A DNA stretch of 64,000 nucleotides from the NCBI RefSeq assembly GCF_002198115.1, contig NZ_NGNR01000001.1, forward strand, positions 310,001-374,000, given 5' to 3'. Source of the DNA: Robiginitalea sediminis (GTDB lineage Bacteria > Bacteroidota > Bacteroidia > Flavobacteriales > Flavobacteriaceae). Positions within the stretch are counted from its first letter, which is position 1, and every line of letters starts with the position of its first letter. Position numbers and translations under genes: made by a program. Shown here in pieces: positions 45,742-54,020 of the stretch. Under the pieces are notes generated by a model. The model was given only the letters and a program-made list of their open reading frames with translations, made no database searches and was not told the origin of the DNA.

Positions 45742-46554
45742 TCAGTCCATGATAATGGCAAACTGGTTCCTGAGGCTGTTAAACCCGTCCAGATCTGCCT
45801 TGATAGACCCCACGGCAAGGTCTGCTTCTATCCGTATGGGGATCTTGTTCTTATCGTTGGACACCCACAAAGATAAACTTTCCTGCTCTTTAAAAACCCT
45901 CCCGGACTGCACATAGGGGCGGAATTTCAGGCATTCCACCTTCCCGAATTTGGTCTTCAGGACTTCGGTGCCCAGGTATTTGAGTCGGAAGCGGAAAATA
46001 CCGTCATCGTCGTAGAGCATATTCAGCTCAATGCTTTCCCCCTCCACCAGATCGTCCACATCGTAGTAGTTTCTGAGGTAATAAAACCCGGATACCAGGT
46101 CCTGGACGGTACCATTGATGTCGAAGGACATCTCCTCCCCCTTTTTCTTGTCGTGGAGGACTGCCCGGCCGGTCCCGTGGTCGAAGTCGATCTCCATGTC
46201 CTTGGTATACCCGCCTTCCGAGATGTTGCGGATAAACCGGTACGGCCTGCCGTCCTTCTTGCTGAAATAACTTTCGTACGTATCGTCTACCTTGAAAAAA
46301 ATACTGGCAAACCCGGTGGTCCGCCCCCTGCCCACCACGTGGTAAACGGGTACCCCCTGGATGGTGTCCGAAGTCAGGTGGAGTGTGGCATAGCTGGCAT
46401 TTAAAATACCGTAGTGGATCCGGAACTTGAGCCATTCCCCGGGCTTGAAGGCCTGCTGCACCTTCCGCGGGGCCGGCGCCTCTTCATAATACTGTGCCAT
46501 GGCCGGGGAGGTTCCCAGCAGGGCTATCAGAAGTAAGAGCCGGACCGATTTCAT
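45742..46554 (-). CDS. DUF3108 domain secreted protein
   Basis: A 270-residue exported protein: signal peptide MKSVRLLLLIALLGTSPAMAQ, then one beta-rich DUF3108 domain (FKPGEWLKFRIHYGILNASYATL, VVGRGRTTGFASIFFKVDDTYESYF, GKVECLKFRPY). The fold is thought to bind lipid-like ligands, but no function is established. ATG 46554 is set by the signal peptide and by a TACTTTTA element upstream. It heads a four-gene run: DUF3108, tryptophan dioxygenase, M23, pgi. Confidence 0.85.
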   Translation of the reverse strand: MKSVRLLLLIALLGTSPAMAQYYEEAPAPRKVQQAFKPGEWLKFRIHYGILNASYATLHLTSDTIQGVPVYHVVGRGRTTGFASIFFKVDDTYESYFSKKDGRPYRFIRNISEGGYTKDMEIDFDHGTGRAVLHDKKKGEEMSFDINGTVQDLVSGFYYLRNYYDVDDLVEGESIELNMLYDDDGIFRFRLKYLGTEVLKTKFGKVECLKFRPYVQSGRVFKEQESLSLWVSNDKNKIPIRIEADLAVGSIKADLDGFNSLRNQFAIIMD

Positions 46555-46571
46555 AGTCGTAGGGTTCAGGG

Positions 46572-46579
46572 TAAAAGTA
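46572..46579 (-). promoter_or_regulatory. Candidate -10 element of the DUF3108-TDO-M23-pgi unit
   Basis: TACTTTTA on the minus strand, one mismatch to TAnnTTTG in the last base, 17 bases from ATG 46554. Confidence 0.5.
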
Positions 46580-46674
46580 CAAACTAAACAAGGCCGTTGG
46601 CCGGTTTCACAATATCTTAAACACAATTTGTACCAAAGTATTGTATACTGTTACTGCCGGGGCCTTCGCGCTAC

Positions 46675-46707
46675 AAAAAAAGCCCCGATCTAGCGACCAG
46701 GGCTTTT
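46675..46707. terminator. Bidirectional terminator-like hairpin
   Basis: AAAAGCCC (46678-46685) pairs with GGGCTTTT (46700-46707) around a 14-nt loop, with T or A runs on both sides. It lies 120 bp upstream of DUF3108 and could stop transcripts coming from hppD, about 190 bp away, or from the plus strand. Confidence 0.65.
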
Positions 46708-46892
46708 CCTAAATAACCAACCAAACTTTAAATTATGAAAAACCAATACTTAAAGCTATAAGGGAACCACCCCTTACACCATCAAATGTAGTACAAGGCC
46801 GCGGCCCCCGGTAGGCCTTTAACGCATTTTAACTCGCCTCTTAACAATACTTTATCTATTCCGGTGCCATTTTGGGATTTCCCTAAGAAAAA
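46708..46892. other. Intergenic region with orphan leader-like sequence and 8-codon frame
   Basis: CCTAAATAAC followed by a CCAACCAAAC stretch and an ATG at 46735 (MKNQYLKL, stop ending at 46761) resembles the leader of TonB receptor genes; the Oar-like gene in this window also has CCTAAATAAC just before its start. No receptor frame follows. A stem AAGGCC/GGCCTT lies at 46795-46819. This may be the remains of a lost gene. Confidence 0.35.
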
Positions 46893-48035
46893 TCAGAGGG
46901 TTCCCCGGGAAGCCTGCTCCCGTTCTATGGCCTCGAAAAGGGCTTTGAAGTTCCCCTTGCCAAAGGATTTTGCTCCTTTGCGCTGGATAATCTCGATAAA
47001 GAGGGTGGGGCGGTCCAGGATGGGTTTGGTGAAAATCTGCAGGAGGTAGCCTTCGTCGTCCCGGTCTATGAGGATGCCCAGGTCCCTCAAGGGGGCCAGG
47101 TCTTCGTCTATTTCCCCTACCCGGTCCAGGACATCCTCGTAGTAGGTGGCCGGAACGGTCAGGAATTCCACCCCCCGGTCCCTGAGGGCCGTAACGGTCT
47201 CGATGATGTTGTCCGTTGCCAGGGCCAGGTGCTGCACCCCTGCCCCGTTGTAGAATTCGATATACTCCTCGATCTGCGACTTCTTGCGCCCTTCGGCTGG
47301 CTCGTTGATGGGGAATTTGATGCGGCCGTTGCCATTGCTCATCACCTTGCTCATCAGGGCGGTATATTCTGTGGAAATATCCTTATCGTCGAAGGAGACC
47401 AGCTGGGCAAAGCCCATCACCTTGGCGTAGAACTCGCACCATTTGTTCATTTCGTTCCACCCGACATTGCCCACCATGTGGTCGATGTATTTCAGCCCCA
47501 CCGAAGCTGGGCGGTAATGGGGGTTCCAGGGCCGGAACCCCGGCATAAAGGTCCCGCTGTACTGCGAACGCTCTACAAAAAGATGAAGGGTTTCCCCGTA
47601 GGTGTGGATGGCCGAAAGCACCACTTTCCCGTGGGCGTCCTCCAGGGTGTGGGGCTCGGTGTGGGGCTTGGCACCCCGTTTTACGGTTTCCTCAAAACTC
47701 CGGGTGGCGTCGTCTACCCATAGGGCGATGACTTTAACCCCGTCTCCGTGCTGTTCGATATGCCGGTTGATGTCCCCTCCCGGTTTCAGGGGAGACGTGA
47801 GTACCAGACGGATTTTATCCTGCCGCAGCACATAGGATACCCGGTCCTTGAGACCGGTTTCCAGGCCGGCATAGGCCTCGGGCTGGAAGCCCCAGGCAGC
47901 CATATAATAGTGCGCCGCCTGCTTGGCATTGCCCACGTAAAGCTCTACGTGGTCGGTCCCCAGCAAGGGGAGGAAATCCTCGGCGGAAGGGTTTTCTTTT
48001 GGGAGTTTCAGGGAAGTATTATCTGTTGGTGTCAT
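46893..48035 (-). CDS. hppD: 4-hydroxyphenylpyruvate dioxygenase
   Basis: HppD converts 4-hydroxyphenylpyruvate to homogentisate in tyrosine breakdown. The 380-residue protein has two vicinal-oxygen-chelate domains; the Fe(II) ligands of the C-terminal one are His186 (LKYIDHMVGN), His269 (GVQHLALATD) and Glu348 (LFIEIIQRKG), and the conserved terminal GKGNFKALFEAIEREQ is complete. ATG 48035 gives the usual length; the frame runs open for 52 more codons without homology. Homogentisate dioxygenase, often its neighbour in Flavobacteria, is not in the window. Confidence 0.97.
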   Translation of the reverse strand: MTPTDNTSLKLPKENPSAEDFLPLLGTDHVELYVGNAKQAAHYYMAAWGFQPEAYAGLETGLKDRVSYVLRQDKIRLVLTSPLKPGGDINRHIEQHGDGVKVIALWVDDATRSFEETVKRGAKPHTEPHTLEDAHGKVVLSAIHTYGETLHLFVERSQYSGTFMPGFRPWNPHYRPASVGLKYIDHMVGNVGWNEMNKWCEFYAKVMGFAQLVSFDDKDISTEYTALMSKVMSNGNGRIKFPINEPAEGRKKSQIEEYIEFYNGAGVQHLALATDNIIETVTALRDRGVEFLTVPATYYEDVLDRVGEIDEDLAPLRDLGILIDRDDEGYLLQIFTKPILDRPTLFIEIIQRKGAKSFGKGNFKALFEAIEREQASRGTL

Positions 48036-48214
48036 GAAAATAAAAGTTACGAATGGAACATATTGGTAAGGGTCTGGGTCCGGGAGGGCCTGCCTTACCA
48101 CATGGCCCTGAGGTGGGACCCGATATCCATCGTGCTGAATTTCATACCACTGCTTTCTGCAAATATCGCAAAAAAGCGGGAAGCCGGCCAACCGGCCTAC
48201 GCTTTAAAAAAGGC

Positions 48215-50491
48215 CTAGAACCAATAGCCCAGGCTCACAAACACCCTTCCGCTCCCCCCGTCGGGAGACCAGGAATACAGGAGTTGCAGGGGTCCGAAAA
48301 ACGACTCCCAGGCATAGCCCACTCCGTAACCCGCATAATCCGGTTCGGTAAACCACTCGCCTGTACGGAACAAGTCGTCTTCCACATTGGCAAAATTGGC
48401 CGCCAGCAACAGATGGTTCTTGGGGGCAAATTCCAGGTCGAAACGGGCGTCGGCCTTCACAAAGCTGTTCCCCGGCAGGGCCAGGAAATCGTAGCCCAGG
48501 AAGGGTACAAAATTGTTGATCAGCTGGCTCCCATAGCCCCCCAGCACAAAATCGAAGGAGGTTACCGGCGCCGTCCCCAGTTTGAACCCCCCGGAGGTCT
48601 CCAGGTTGAGGCTCAGGTTATGGGTAAGGGGGAAGGCCGCCCCCATCCGGGCCCTGGCCACGGCAAATTCCCTGAAGTTGTCGTTGAAATCCGATGAGAG
48701 CAGGTAGAGGTTAAACACCCCGTCGAAGAGCAGGCCCCGACTGGGCAGGTACCTGTCGTCGTAAGTGTCCAGGGTAAGGGTCCCGTAGGTGCTGAAGTAG
48801 TGGCTGTTCTCAAAAAACGTCCGGGTGCCATCCCCCCCGAACGCGGCTTCCGGGCTTCCTACCTCGTTTAAGGTACGGGTGCTGTATTTCAGCAGTTTAT
48901 GCTCTACCCCGAGGCCGAAGGCAAACTCCTCCCGCAGGACGGTTTGCAGGTATATCTGGTTGGTGAGGTCACTGACATCGAGGTTAATGGCATTGATGTT
49001 GGGGTCGTCTGCCACATCGAAATTAGAACGGATAACCCCGTAGTTCACATCGTAGTCGAAACTGTTGAACCGGGAATTGATCCCGAAACTCCAGTACGAC
49101 CCCTTGTCGATGTAGTACTCTGCATTATATCGGATGTGGTCGCCCAGCACCAGGTCGAAGGAAGCCACATCGTCATTGGTCAGGAAATGCTTTTGGGTGA
49201 TGTTGATCAGGGCACCGGATTTATAGAGGTCGTCATAATGGGCGCCAATCCGGATAAACCTCCGGGTGGGGTTCTCCTGCAGTTTCAGGACCAGGTCCTG
49301 GCCCAGGCCGTTGGAGAGGAGTTCATAGCGGATGGTTTTGAAGTTCCCCGTGGCAGCCAGGTTGCTGATCCCCTGCCGGAGCTTGGAAAACGGGATACGC
49401 TCTGCCAGGTCAAACCGCAGTTTTCCCTTTACGTATCCGCGGCTGTAGGAGTTGTTTCCCTGGATGAGCAGGCGGTTTATGGCCAGGGAATCGACCGTAG
49501 GAATACGAGGTCTTCGCGCGGGCTTCCGCCCCTGTTTCATGGCGGCTTCCCGCAGGGGCCTCAGCTGCTGCATGGCGGCCCGCTCCCCCGTGGCAATAAT
49601 GCTGTCCAGGAGGTTGAAGTCTATGACCGAATAGGGCTCCATATCCGGTTTGATGTAGATGTCGGTGCGCTGGGATTTCACCGCCATCTGGCCCACTGTC
49701 CTGTAATTGTTGATCTGCAGCAGGATTTCCGTGGCAGACATCAGGGATTCCCGGTCCCGCAGCCCGTGCTGCACATCGACCCCGATGACCAGGTCGGCCC
49801 CCATGGCCCGCACCTCATCTACCGGGTAGTTATTCAGCACCCCCCCATCTATGAGGATGCGCCCGTCCACCTCCGAAGGCTCAAACAAGGAGGGAAAGGT
49901 CCCGCTGGCCATGATGGCTTCGGGCAGATAGCCCTTGTCCAGGCGGATTTCCTCCCCGGTCTCCACGTCGGTTGCCACGCAGAAAAACGGGATGGGGAGC
50001 TCGTTGAAATCGCTGATGTCCTTCACGTGGTACAGGGCGCGAACCAGTTCGTTGTAGATATTCTGCCCCCCGGAAATGGCCTGGGGGAAGGTTACCCGGA
50101 ACCCGTTGAAAGGAAGGGTTAGGGCATACCGCTCGGAATCTTCTTTCTCATAAAAGGTCTTGGCCCCGCGGGGGAGGTTGTCCTGGATGAGTTCGGTAAA
50201 ATCCGTTTCCCGGAAGAGGGAGTCCAGCTGGCCGGCGGAGTATCCGGAGGCATACAGCGCTCCTACTATAGCCCCCATACTGGTGCCGCCAATATAATCG
50301 ATGCGCACCCCGGCCTCTTCTATGACTTTAAGGGCGCCGATATGGGCCAGCCCCTTGGCGCCGCCGCCACTCAAAACCAGTCCTACCTTGAGTTCATGTC
50401 CCCCTTGTTGTTCCTGGGGGCGGACCACATGGAACAACGACAAGAGCAGAACAAAAGTCAGGAAGGGGCGCATACCGTGAAGGTACTTCAT
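48215..50491 (-). CDS. Patatin-like phospholipase fused to POTRA and outer-membrane barrel (type Vd autotransporter)
   Basis: A 758-residue protein with a signal peptide (about 1-26), a patatin domain at about 35-325, one POTRA-like domain at about 335-408 (AINRLLIQGNNSYSRGYVKGKLRFDL) and a Omp85-type barrel at about 410-758 that ends in VFVSLGYWF with terminal Phe. The patatin oxyanion loop SGGGAKG, nucleophile Ser71 in GGTSMG and Asp215 in LIDGGVLNN are present, so it should be an active lipid acyl hydrolase. The domain order matches PlpD/FplA. Its ATG overlaps the uvrC stop as ATGA; a second Met at codon 7 is an alternative start. Confidence 0.9.
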   Translation of the reverse strand: MKYLHGMRPFLTFVLLLSLFHVVRPQEQQGGHELKVGLVLSGGGAKGLAHIGALKVIEEAGVRIDYIGGTSMGAIVGALYASGYSAGQLDSLFRETDFTELIQDNLPRGAKTFYEKEDSERYALTLPFNGFRVTFPQAISGGQNIYNELVRALYHVKDISDFNELPIPFFCVATDVETGEEIRLDKGYLPEAIMASGTFPSLFEPSEVDGRILIDGGVLNNYPVDEVRAMGADLVIGVDVQHGLRDRESLMSATEILLQINNYRTVGQMAVKSQRTDIYIKPDMEPYSVIDFNLLDSIIATGERAAMQQLRPLREAAMKQGRKPARRPRIPTVDSLAINRLLIQGNNSYSRGYVKGKLRFDLAERIPFSKLRQGISNLAATGNFKTIRYELLSNGLGQDLVLKLQENPTRRFIRIGAHYDDLYKSGALINITQKHFLTNDDVASFDLVLGDHIRYNAEYYIDKGSYWSFGINSRFNSFDYDVNYGVIRSNFDVADDPNINAINLDVSDLTNQIYLQTVLREEFAFGLGVEHKLLKYSTRTLNEVGSPEAAFGGDGTRTFFENSHYFSTYGTLTLDTYDDRYLPSRGLLFDGVFNLYLLSSDFNDNFREFAVARARMGAAFPLTHNLSLNLETSGGFKLGTAPVTSFDFVLGGYGSQLINNFVPFLGYDFLALPGNSFVKADARFDLEFAPKNHLLLAANFANVEDDLFRTGEWFTEPDYAGYGVGYAWESFFGPLQLLYSWSPDGGSGRVFVSLGYWF

Positions 50492-52290
50492 TCGCGCAAA
50501 CTATCATAAACTTTACGGGCTTTTGAAGGGCCTACGACCTCGCCCAGGGCTTCGAGGGAAGCCTCCCGGATCCGCTTAACCGATTTGAAAGCCCGCAGCA
50601 GGTCCCGGGCCGTTTTTTCGCCAATACCGTCTATCCCTTCCAGGACCGAGCTGATGGCCGCTTTACTCCGCTTGTTGCGGTGGAAGGTAATGCCAAACCG
50701 GTGCGCTTCGTTCCGAAGTTGCTGGATCACCCTCAGGGTTTCCGATTTCTTGTCGAGGTACAGGGGGATGGAATCGCCCGGAAAGTAGATTTCCTCCAGG
50801 CGCTTGGCGATGCCGATAATAGCCACTTTCCCGCGAAGGCCCAGGGTGTCGAGGCTTTTCAGGGCGGCCGAGAGCTGGCCTTTCCCCCCATCTATGACGA
50901 TGAGTTGCGGCAGGTCCTCCCCTTCATCGAGCATCCGCCGGTAGCGACGGTGGACCACCTCCGTCATAGAGGCAAAATCGTCCGGCCCCTCCACGGTCTT
51001 GATGTTGAAATGCCGGTATTCCTTCTTGGCGGGGCGGCCATTGCGGAATACCACGCAGGCTGCCACCGGGTTACTCCCCTGTATATTGGAGTTGTCGAAA
51101 CATTCAATGTGGCGGGGTTCTGCCGATAGCCGGAGGTCTGTCTTCATCTGGGCCATCAGCCGCTTTTCGTGCCGGTCCGGGTCGGTAATGCGGATCTGGT
51201 TGAAGCGCTCCTGCCTGAAAAACCTGGCGTTCCGCTCGGAGAGGTCCAGGATTTTCCGTTTATCCCCCACCTTTGGGACCGTGACCCGGACATCCTCCGG
51301 GAGGGAAACGGCATAGGGCAGGTAGACCTCCCTGGCGTCGGATTCGAACCGCTCCCGCAGGCCCACTACCGCCAGGGCCAGGAGGTCGGCGTCCGGTTCA
51401 TCGAGTTTCTTTTTGATCTCCTGGGTGTGGGACCTCACGATAGACCCATGGGAGATCTGCAGGTAATTCACGTAGGCGTGGGTGGGGTCGGAGACAATGG
51501 TAAAGACATCCACATCGCTGATACGCGGGTTTACCACCGTAGACCTGGACTGGTAATGCTCCAGGGTTTCGATTTTCTCCTTCATCTGCTGGGCCTCCTC
51601 AAAACGCATCTCCGAGGCGAGGTGTTCCATCCGGGTTTTGAAGTAGCGGAGTGACGCCTTGAAATCCCCCTTGATAATACTCCGGATATCTTCGATCTGA
51701 CGGGCATAGGACGCCTCTTCCTGCAACCCTTCACAGGGCCCCAGGCAATTGCCCAGGTGGTACTCCAGGCAACGTTTGTATTTGCCGGCCTGGATCTTTT
51801 CTTCGGAGAGATCGTAGTTGCAGGTGCGCAGGGGGTAAACACTTTTGATGAGGTCCAGCAGGGCCCGGACGGTTTTCATGGACGTATAGGGGCCAAAGTA
51901 CTGGGACCCGTCGCGGATGCGCTTGCGGGTGGGGAATACCCTGGGAAAGCGTTCGTTCTTGATGCAGATCCAGGGATAGGACTTGTCGTCCCGCAACAGG
52001 ACGTTATACCGGGGTTGGTGTTCCTTGATCAGGTTGTTCTCCAGCAGGAGGGCATCGGATTCGGTGGCCACCACGATATGCCGGATATTGCGGATCTTCC
52101 GTACCATGACCCGCGTTTTCCCGTGTTCGTGCTTCTTATTGAAATACGAGCTCACGCGTTTTTTGAGGTTCTTGGCCTTCCCCACGTAGAGCATCTTCCC
52201 GTCCTCGTCGAAAAACTGGTATACCCCCGGCGACCCCGGAAGGGTTTTCAGCTGTACTTCTATCGGAACCGGGGTCGTCTGGCCTGCCAT
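50488..52290 (-). CDS. uvrC: Excinuclease ABC subunit C
   Basis: UvrC makes the two incisions in nucleotide-excision repair. The 600-residue protein has the GIY-YIG nuclease domain at the N-terminus (SPGVYQFFDEDGKMLYVGKAKNLKKRV), a Cys-rich segment (CNYDLS, CLEYHLGNCLGPCEGLQ), a UVR region, the RNase H-like second nuclease domain (IECFDNSNIQGSNPVAACVVF) and C-terminal helix-hairpin-helix motifs (LEGIDGIGEKTARDLL). ATG 52290 is set by homology and by a TATCTTTG element six bases upstream. The patatin gene is translationally coupled behind it. Confidence 0.97.
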   Translation of the reverse strand: MAGQTTPVPIEVQLKTLPGSPGVYQFFDEDGKMLYVGKAKNLKKRVSSYFNKKHEHGKTRVMVRKIRNIRHIVVATESDALLLENNLIKEHQPRYNVLLRDDKSYPWICIKNERFPRVFPTRKRIRDGSQYFGPYTSMKTVRALLDLIKSVYPLRTCNYDLSEEKIQAGKYKRCLEYHLGNCLGPCEGLQEEASYARQIEDIRSIIKGDFKASLRYFKTRMEHLASEMRFEEAQQMKEKIETLEHYQSRSTVVNPRISDVDVFTIVSDPTHAYVNYLQISHGSIVRSHTQEIKKKLDEPDADLLALAVVGLRERFESDAREVYLPYAVSLPEDVRVTVPKVGDKRKILDLSERNARFFRQERFNQIRITDPDRHEKRLMAQMKTDLRLSAEPRHIECFDNSNIQGSNPVAACVVFRNGRPAKKEYRHFNIKTVEGPDDFASMTEVVHRRYRRMLDEGEDLPQLIVIDGGKGQLSAALKSLDTLGLRGKVAIIGIAKRLEEIYFPGDSIPLYLDKKSETLRVIQQLRNEAHRFGITFHRNKRSKAAISSVLEGIDGIGEKTARDLLRAFKSVKRIREASLEALGEVVGPSKARKVYDSLRE

Positions 52291-52296
52291 AGATGT

Positions 52297-52304
52297 CAAA
52301 GATA
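52297..52304 (-). promoter_or_regulatory. -10 element of uvrC
   Basis: TATCTTTG on the minus strand, perfect match, six bases (ACATCT) from ATG 52290. Confidence 0.68.
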
Positions 52305-52643
52305 GGGTTTGGATTGCATCTCCCATACATGGCATCCAGCAGTGGGGGCCGTTGCTTTCCTCAATCCGACCAGACCCTGTCTGTGTCGGCAGAAGTGTCG
52401 ACGAACTGCAAGGTTTTTGCACTCAGGAAAAGTAGCTTTACGGGAACAATAACTTCTAAGCGGCTCTTATAAATTGAATTTCAAGTGTTTACAATACACA
52501 AATGGTCTTTATTTTGTTTCACCAAACAGGGAAAAAGGTTAACGAAATGCTAAAAATGTGCATTTCATCGATTTTTTAATACCGTTGGTGGTGGGAGTTA
52601 GGGGTTTTTTAATTACTTTGTAACTGTATTACTGGGCTTTGCA
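52305..52643. other. AT-rich intergenic region between divergent uvrC and the small membrane-peptide gene
   Basis: About 340 bp. The right half is distinctly AT-rich. A hairpin GAAATGC (52544-52550)/GCATTTC (52560-52566) is followed six bases later by TTTTTT on the plus strand, which resembles a weak terminator although no plus-strand gene precedes it; a small RNA is one possible explanation. A TTACTTTG element at 52613-52620 is the best promoter candidate for the downstream small gene. Confidence 0.4.
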
Positions 52644-52730
52644 ATGGACAATTATCTGATCACTCTGGGGATGTACCTCATCTTGATGCTCTTTTTCAAG
52701 GTGTACTTTGCGGTTTCCGCCAAGGATTAA
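52644..52730 (+). CDS. Small single-helix membrane peptide (28 residues)
   Basis: A complete frame from ATG 52644 to TAA 52730. The peptide MDNYLITLGMYLILMLFF continues KVYFAVSAKD: a hydrophobic helix over residues 4-18 or so, flanked by Asp2 and Lys19/Lys27. A TTACTTTG element (one mismatch to TAnnTTTG) lies 23 bases upstream. It precedes the 5-formyl-THF cyclo-ligase gene by 48 bp on the same strand. I do not recognise a family. It may be a subunit or regulator of a membrane complex, or a leader peptide. Confidence 0.5.
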   Translation: MDNYLITLGMYLILMLFFKVYFAVSAKD

Positions 52731-52778
52731 CAAGGCGGATTCCCCCTGCTTTTTTCCTGCCTTAAATCCTCCTCCTGA

Positions 52779-53342
52779 ATGCGGAAGGAAGAACTGCGTC
52801 TCCATTTTCAGAAGCTCCGGAATTCCCTTACCGAATCAGACATCCAGAACGGCAGCCATGCTATTGCACTAGGTGCGCTCAACCTGCCCATCTGGCATGC
52901 CGAGGTCTTCCATATTTTTCTGAGTATCTCCGAGAAAAAAGAGGTAGACACGCGCTTTCTGATTTCCCTCCTACAGGAACGCGGCAAACAGCTCATAGTC
53001 CCGCGGATGGCCCCCGGGAGGACCCTGGAACATTTTTCTCTTACCCCGGAAACACGACTGATAATCAATGCCTGGGGCATTCCGGAACCCTCCGGGGGCA
53101 ACCCCGTTTCCCCGGAAATCCCGGAAGTCATTTTCATCCCCTTGCTGGCGTTCGACCTGCAGGGGTATCGCGTAGGGTATGGAGGCGGGTATTACGACCG
53201 GTTTCTGGAACAGGCGCGCGCCGGTGCCATACGGGTTGGGCTCTCCCTTTTTGGCCCCGTAGAACACATCGAAGGGTTACACCCCGGGGATGTCCCCATG
53301 GACTACTGCATCACCCCGGAGCAGGCCTATGCGTTCTCCTGA
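52779..53342 (+). CDS. 5-formyltetrahydrofolate cyclo-ligase
   Basis: The enzyme converts 5-formyl-THF to 5,10-methenyl-THF with ATP. The 187-residue protein shows RKEELRLHFQKLRNSL at the start, LIVPRMAPGRTLEHF, PLLAFDLQGYRVGYGGGYYDRFL (the signature glycine-rich ATP/substrate loop) and the end VPMDYCITPEQAY. ATG 52779 follows directly from homology. Its 3' end overlaps convergent lspA by 16 bp. Confidence 0.95.
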   Translation: MRKEELRLHFQKLRNSLTESDIQNGSHAIALGALNLPIWHAEVFHIFLSISEKKEVDTRFLISLLQERGKQLIVPRMAPGRTLEHFSLTPETRLIINAWGIPEPSGGNPVSPEIPEVIFIPLLAFDLQGYRVGYGGGYYDRFLEQARAGAIRVGLSLFGPVEHIEGLHPGDVPMDYCITPEQAYAFS

Positions 53343-53956
53343 CCGGGCTTCTCGAAAGCGCGCTTGTTGAAGACCAGTAAAATCCCCACCCCGGTGCTTA
53401 TCGCCGTATCGGCGAGGTTGAATACAGGAGCAAAAAACCGGAAGGAATTCCCCCCAATACCCGGGACCCACTCGGGCCAGTGGCTGTCTATAAGCGGGAA
53501 GTAAAGCATATCCACCACTTTCCCGTAAAACAGGCTGTCATAGGGCTCTTCCGGGAGGAAGGTGGCCACCTGGTGGTAACTGTGGTCGAAGAGTACCCCA
53601 TAGAAGATGGAATCGATAATATTGCCAACGGCCCCGGCAAAAATGAGGCACACGGCAAGGATAAGGGTTCTGTTGTAGCCTTTGCGCAGGATATCCCATA
53701 ACCAGTACCCGATCCCCCCAATGGCCACCATCCTGAACAGGGTGAGCAGCAATTTGGCCGTCCGCTCCCCCAGCGGGAGCAGGTCGCTGAGTTTGGTCCC
53801 CCATGCGGCCCCCTCGTTCTCGATAAAATAGATCTTGAACCAGGAGAAGACCTCCACCGATTCCTCCAGTTCGAAATGGGTTTTGACGTAGATCTTGCTG
53901 ATCTGGTCTGCCAGGAGGATCAGGACAATCAGGATCAGGGGTTGGCGGATGCGCAT
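53327..53956 (-). CDS. lspA: Lipoprotein signal peptidase (signal peptidase II)
   Basis: LspA removes signal peptides from diacylglyceryl-modified prolipoproteins, of which this window encodes several. The 209-residue protein has four transmembrane helices and the two catalytic aspartates, Asp115 in AGAVGNIIDS and Asp183 in PVFNLADTAIS. A 50-residue extracytoplasmic insertion (about 120-175) before the second Asp makes it longer than the E. coli enzyme (164). ATG 53956 is preferred to 53998, which would lie upstream of the TATTTTTG element. Confidence 0.96.
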   Translation of the reverse strand: MRIRQPLILIVLILLADQISKIYVKTHFELEESVEVFSWFKIYFIENEGAAWGTKLSDLLPLGERTAKLLLTLFRMVAIGGIGYWLWDILRKGYNRTLILAVCLIFAGAVGNIIDSIFYGVLFDHSYHQVATFLPEEPYDSLFYGKVVDMLYFPLIDSHWPEWVPGIGGNSFRFFAPVFNLADTAISTGVGILLVFNKRAFEKPGQENA

Positions 53957-53975
53957 ATGCTTGGATTGAACCGGC

Positions 53976-53983
53976 CAAAAATA
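53976..53983 (-). promoter_or_regulatory. -10 element of lspA
   Basis: TATTTTTG on the minus strand, perfect match, 19 bases from ATG 53956. Confidence 0.62.
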
Positions 53984-54020
53984 GGGATAATCTGCCAAAG
54001 GAGCGGCAGCCTGGGTCCGA

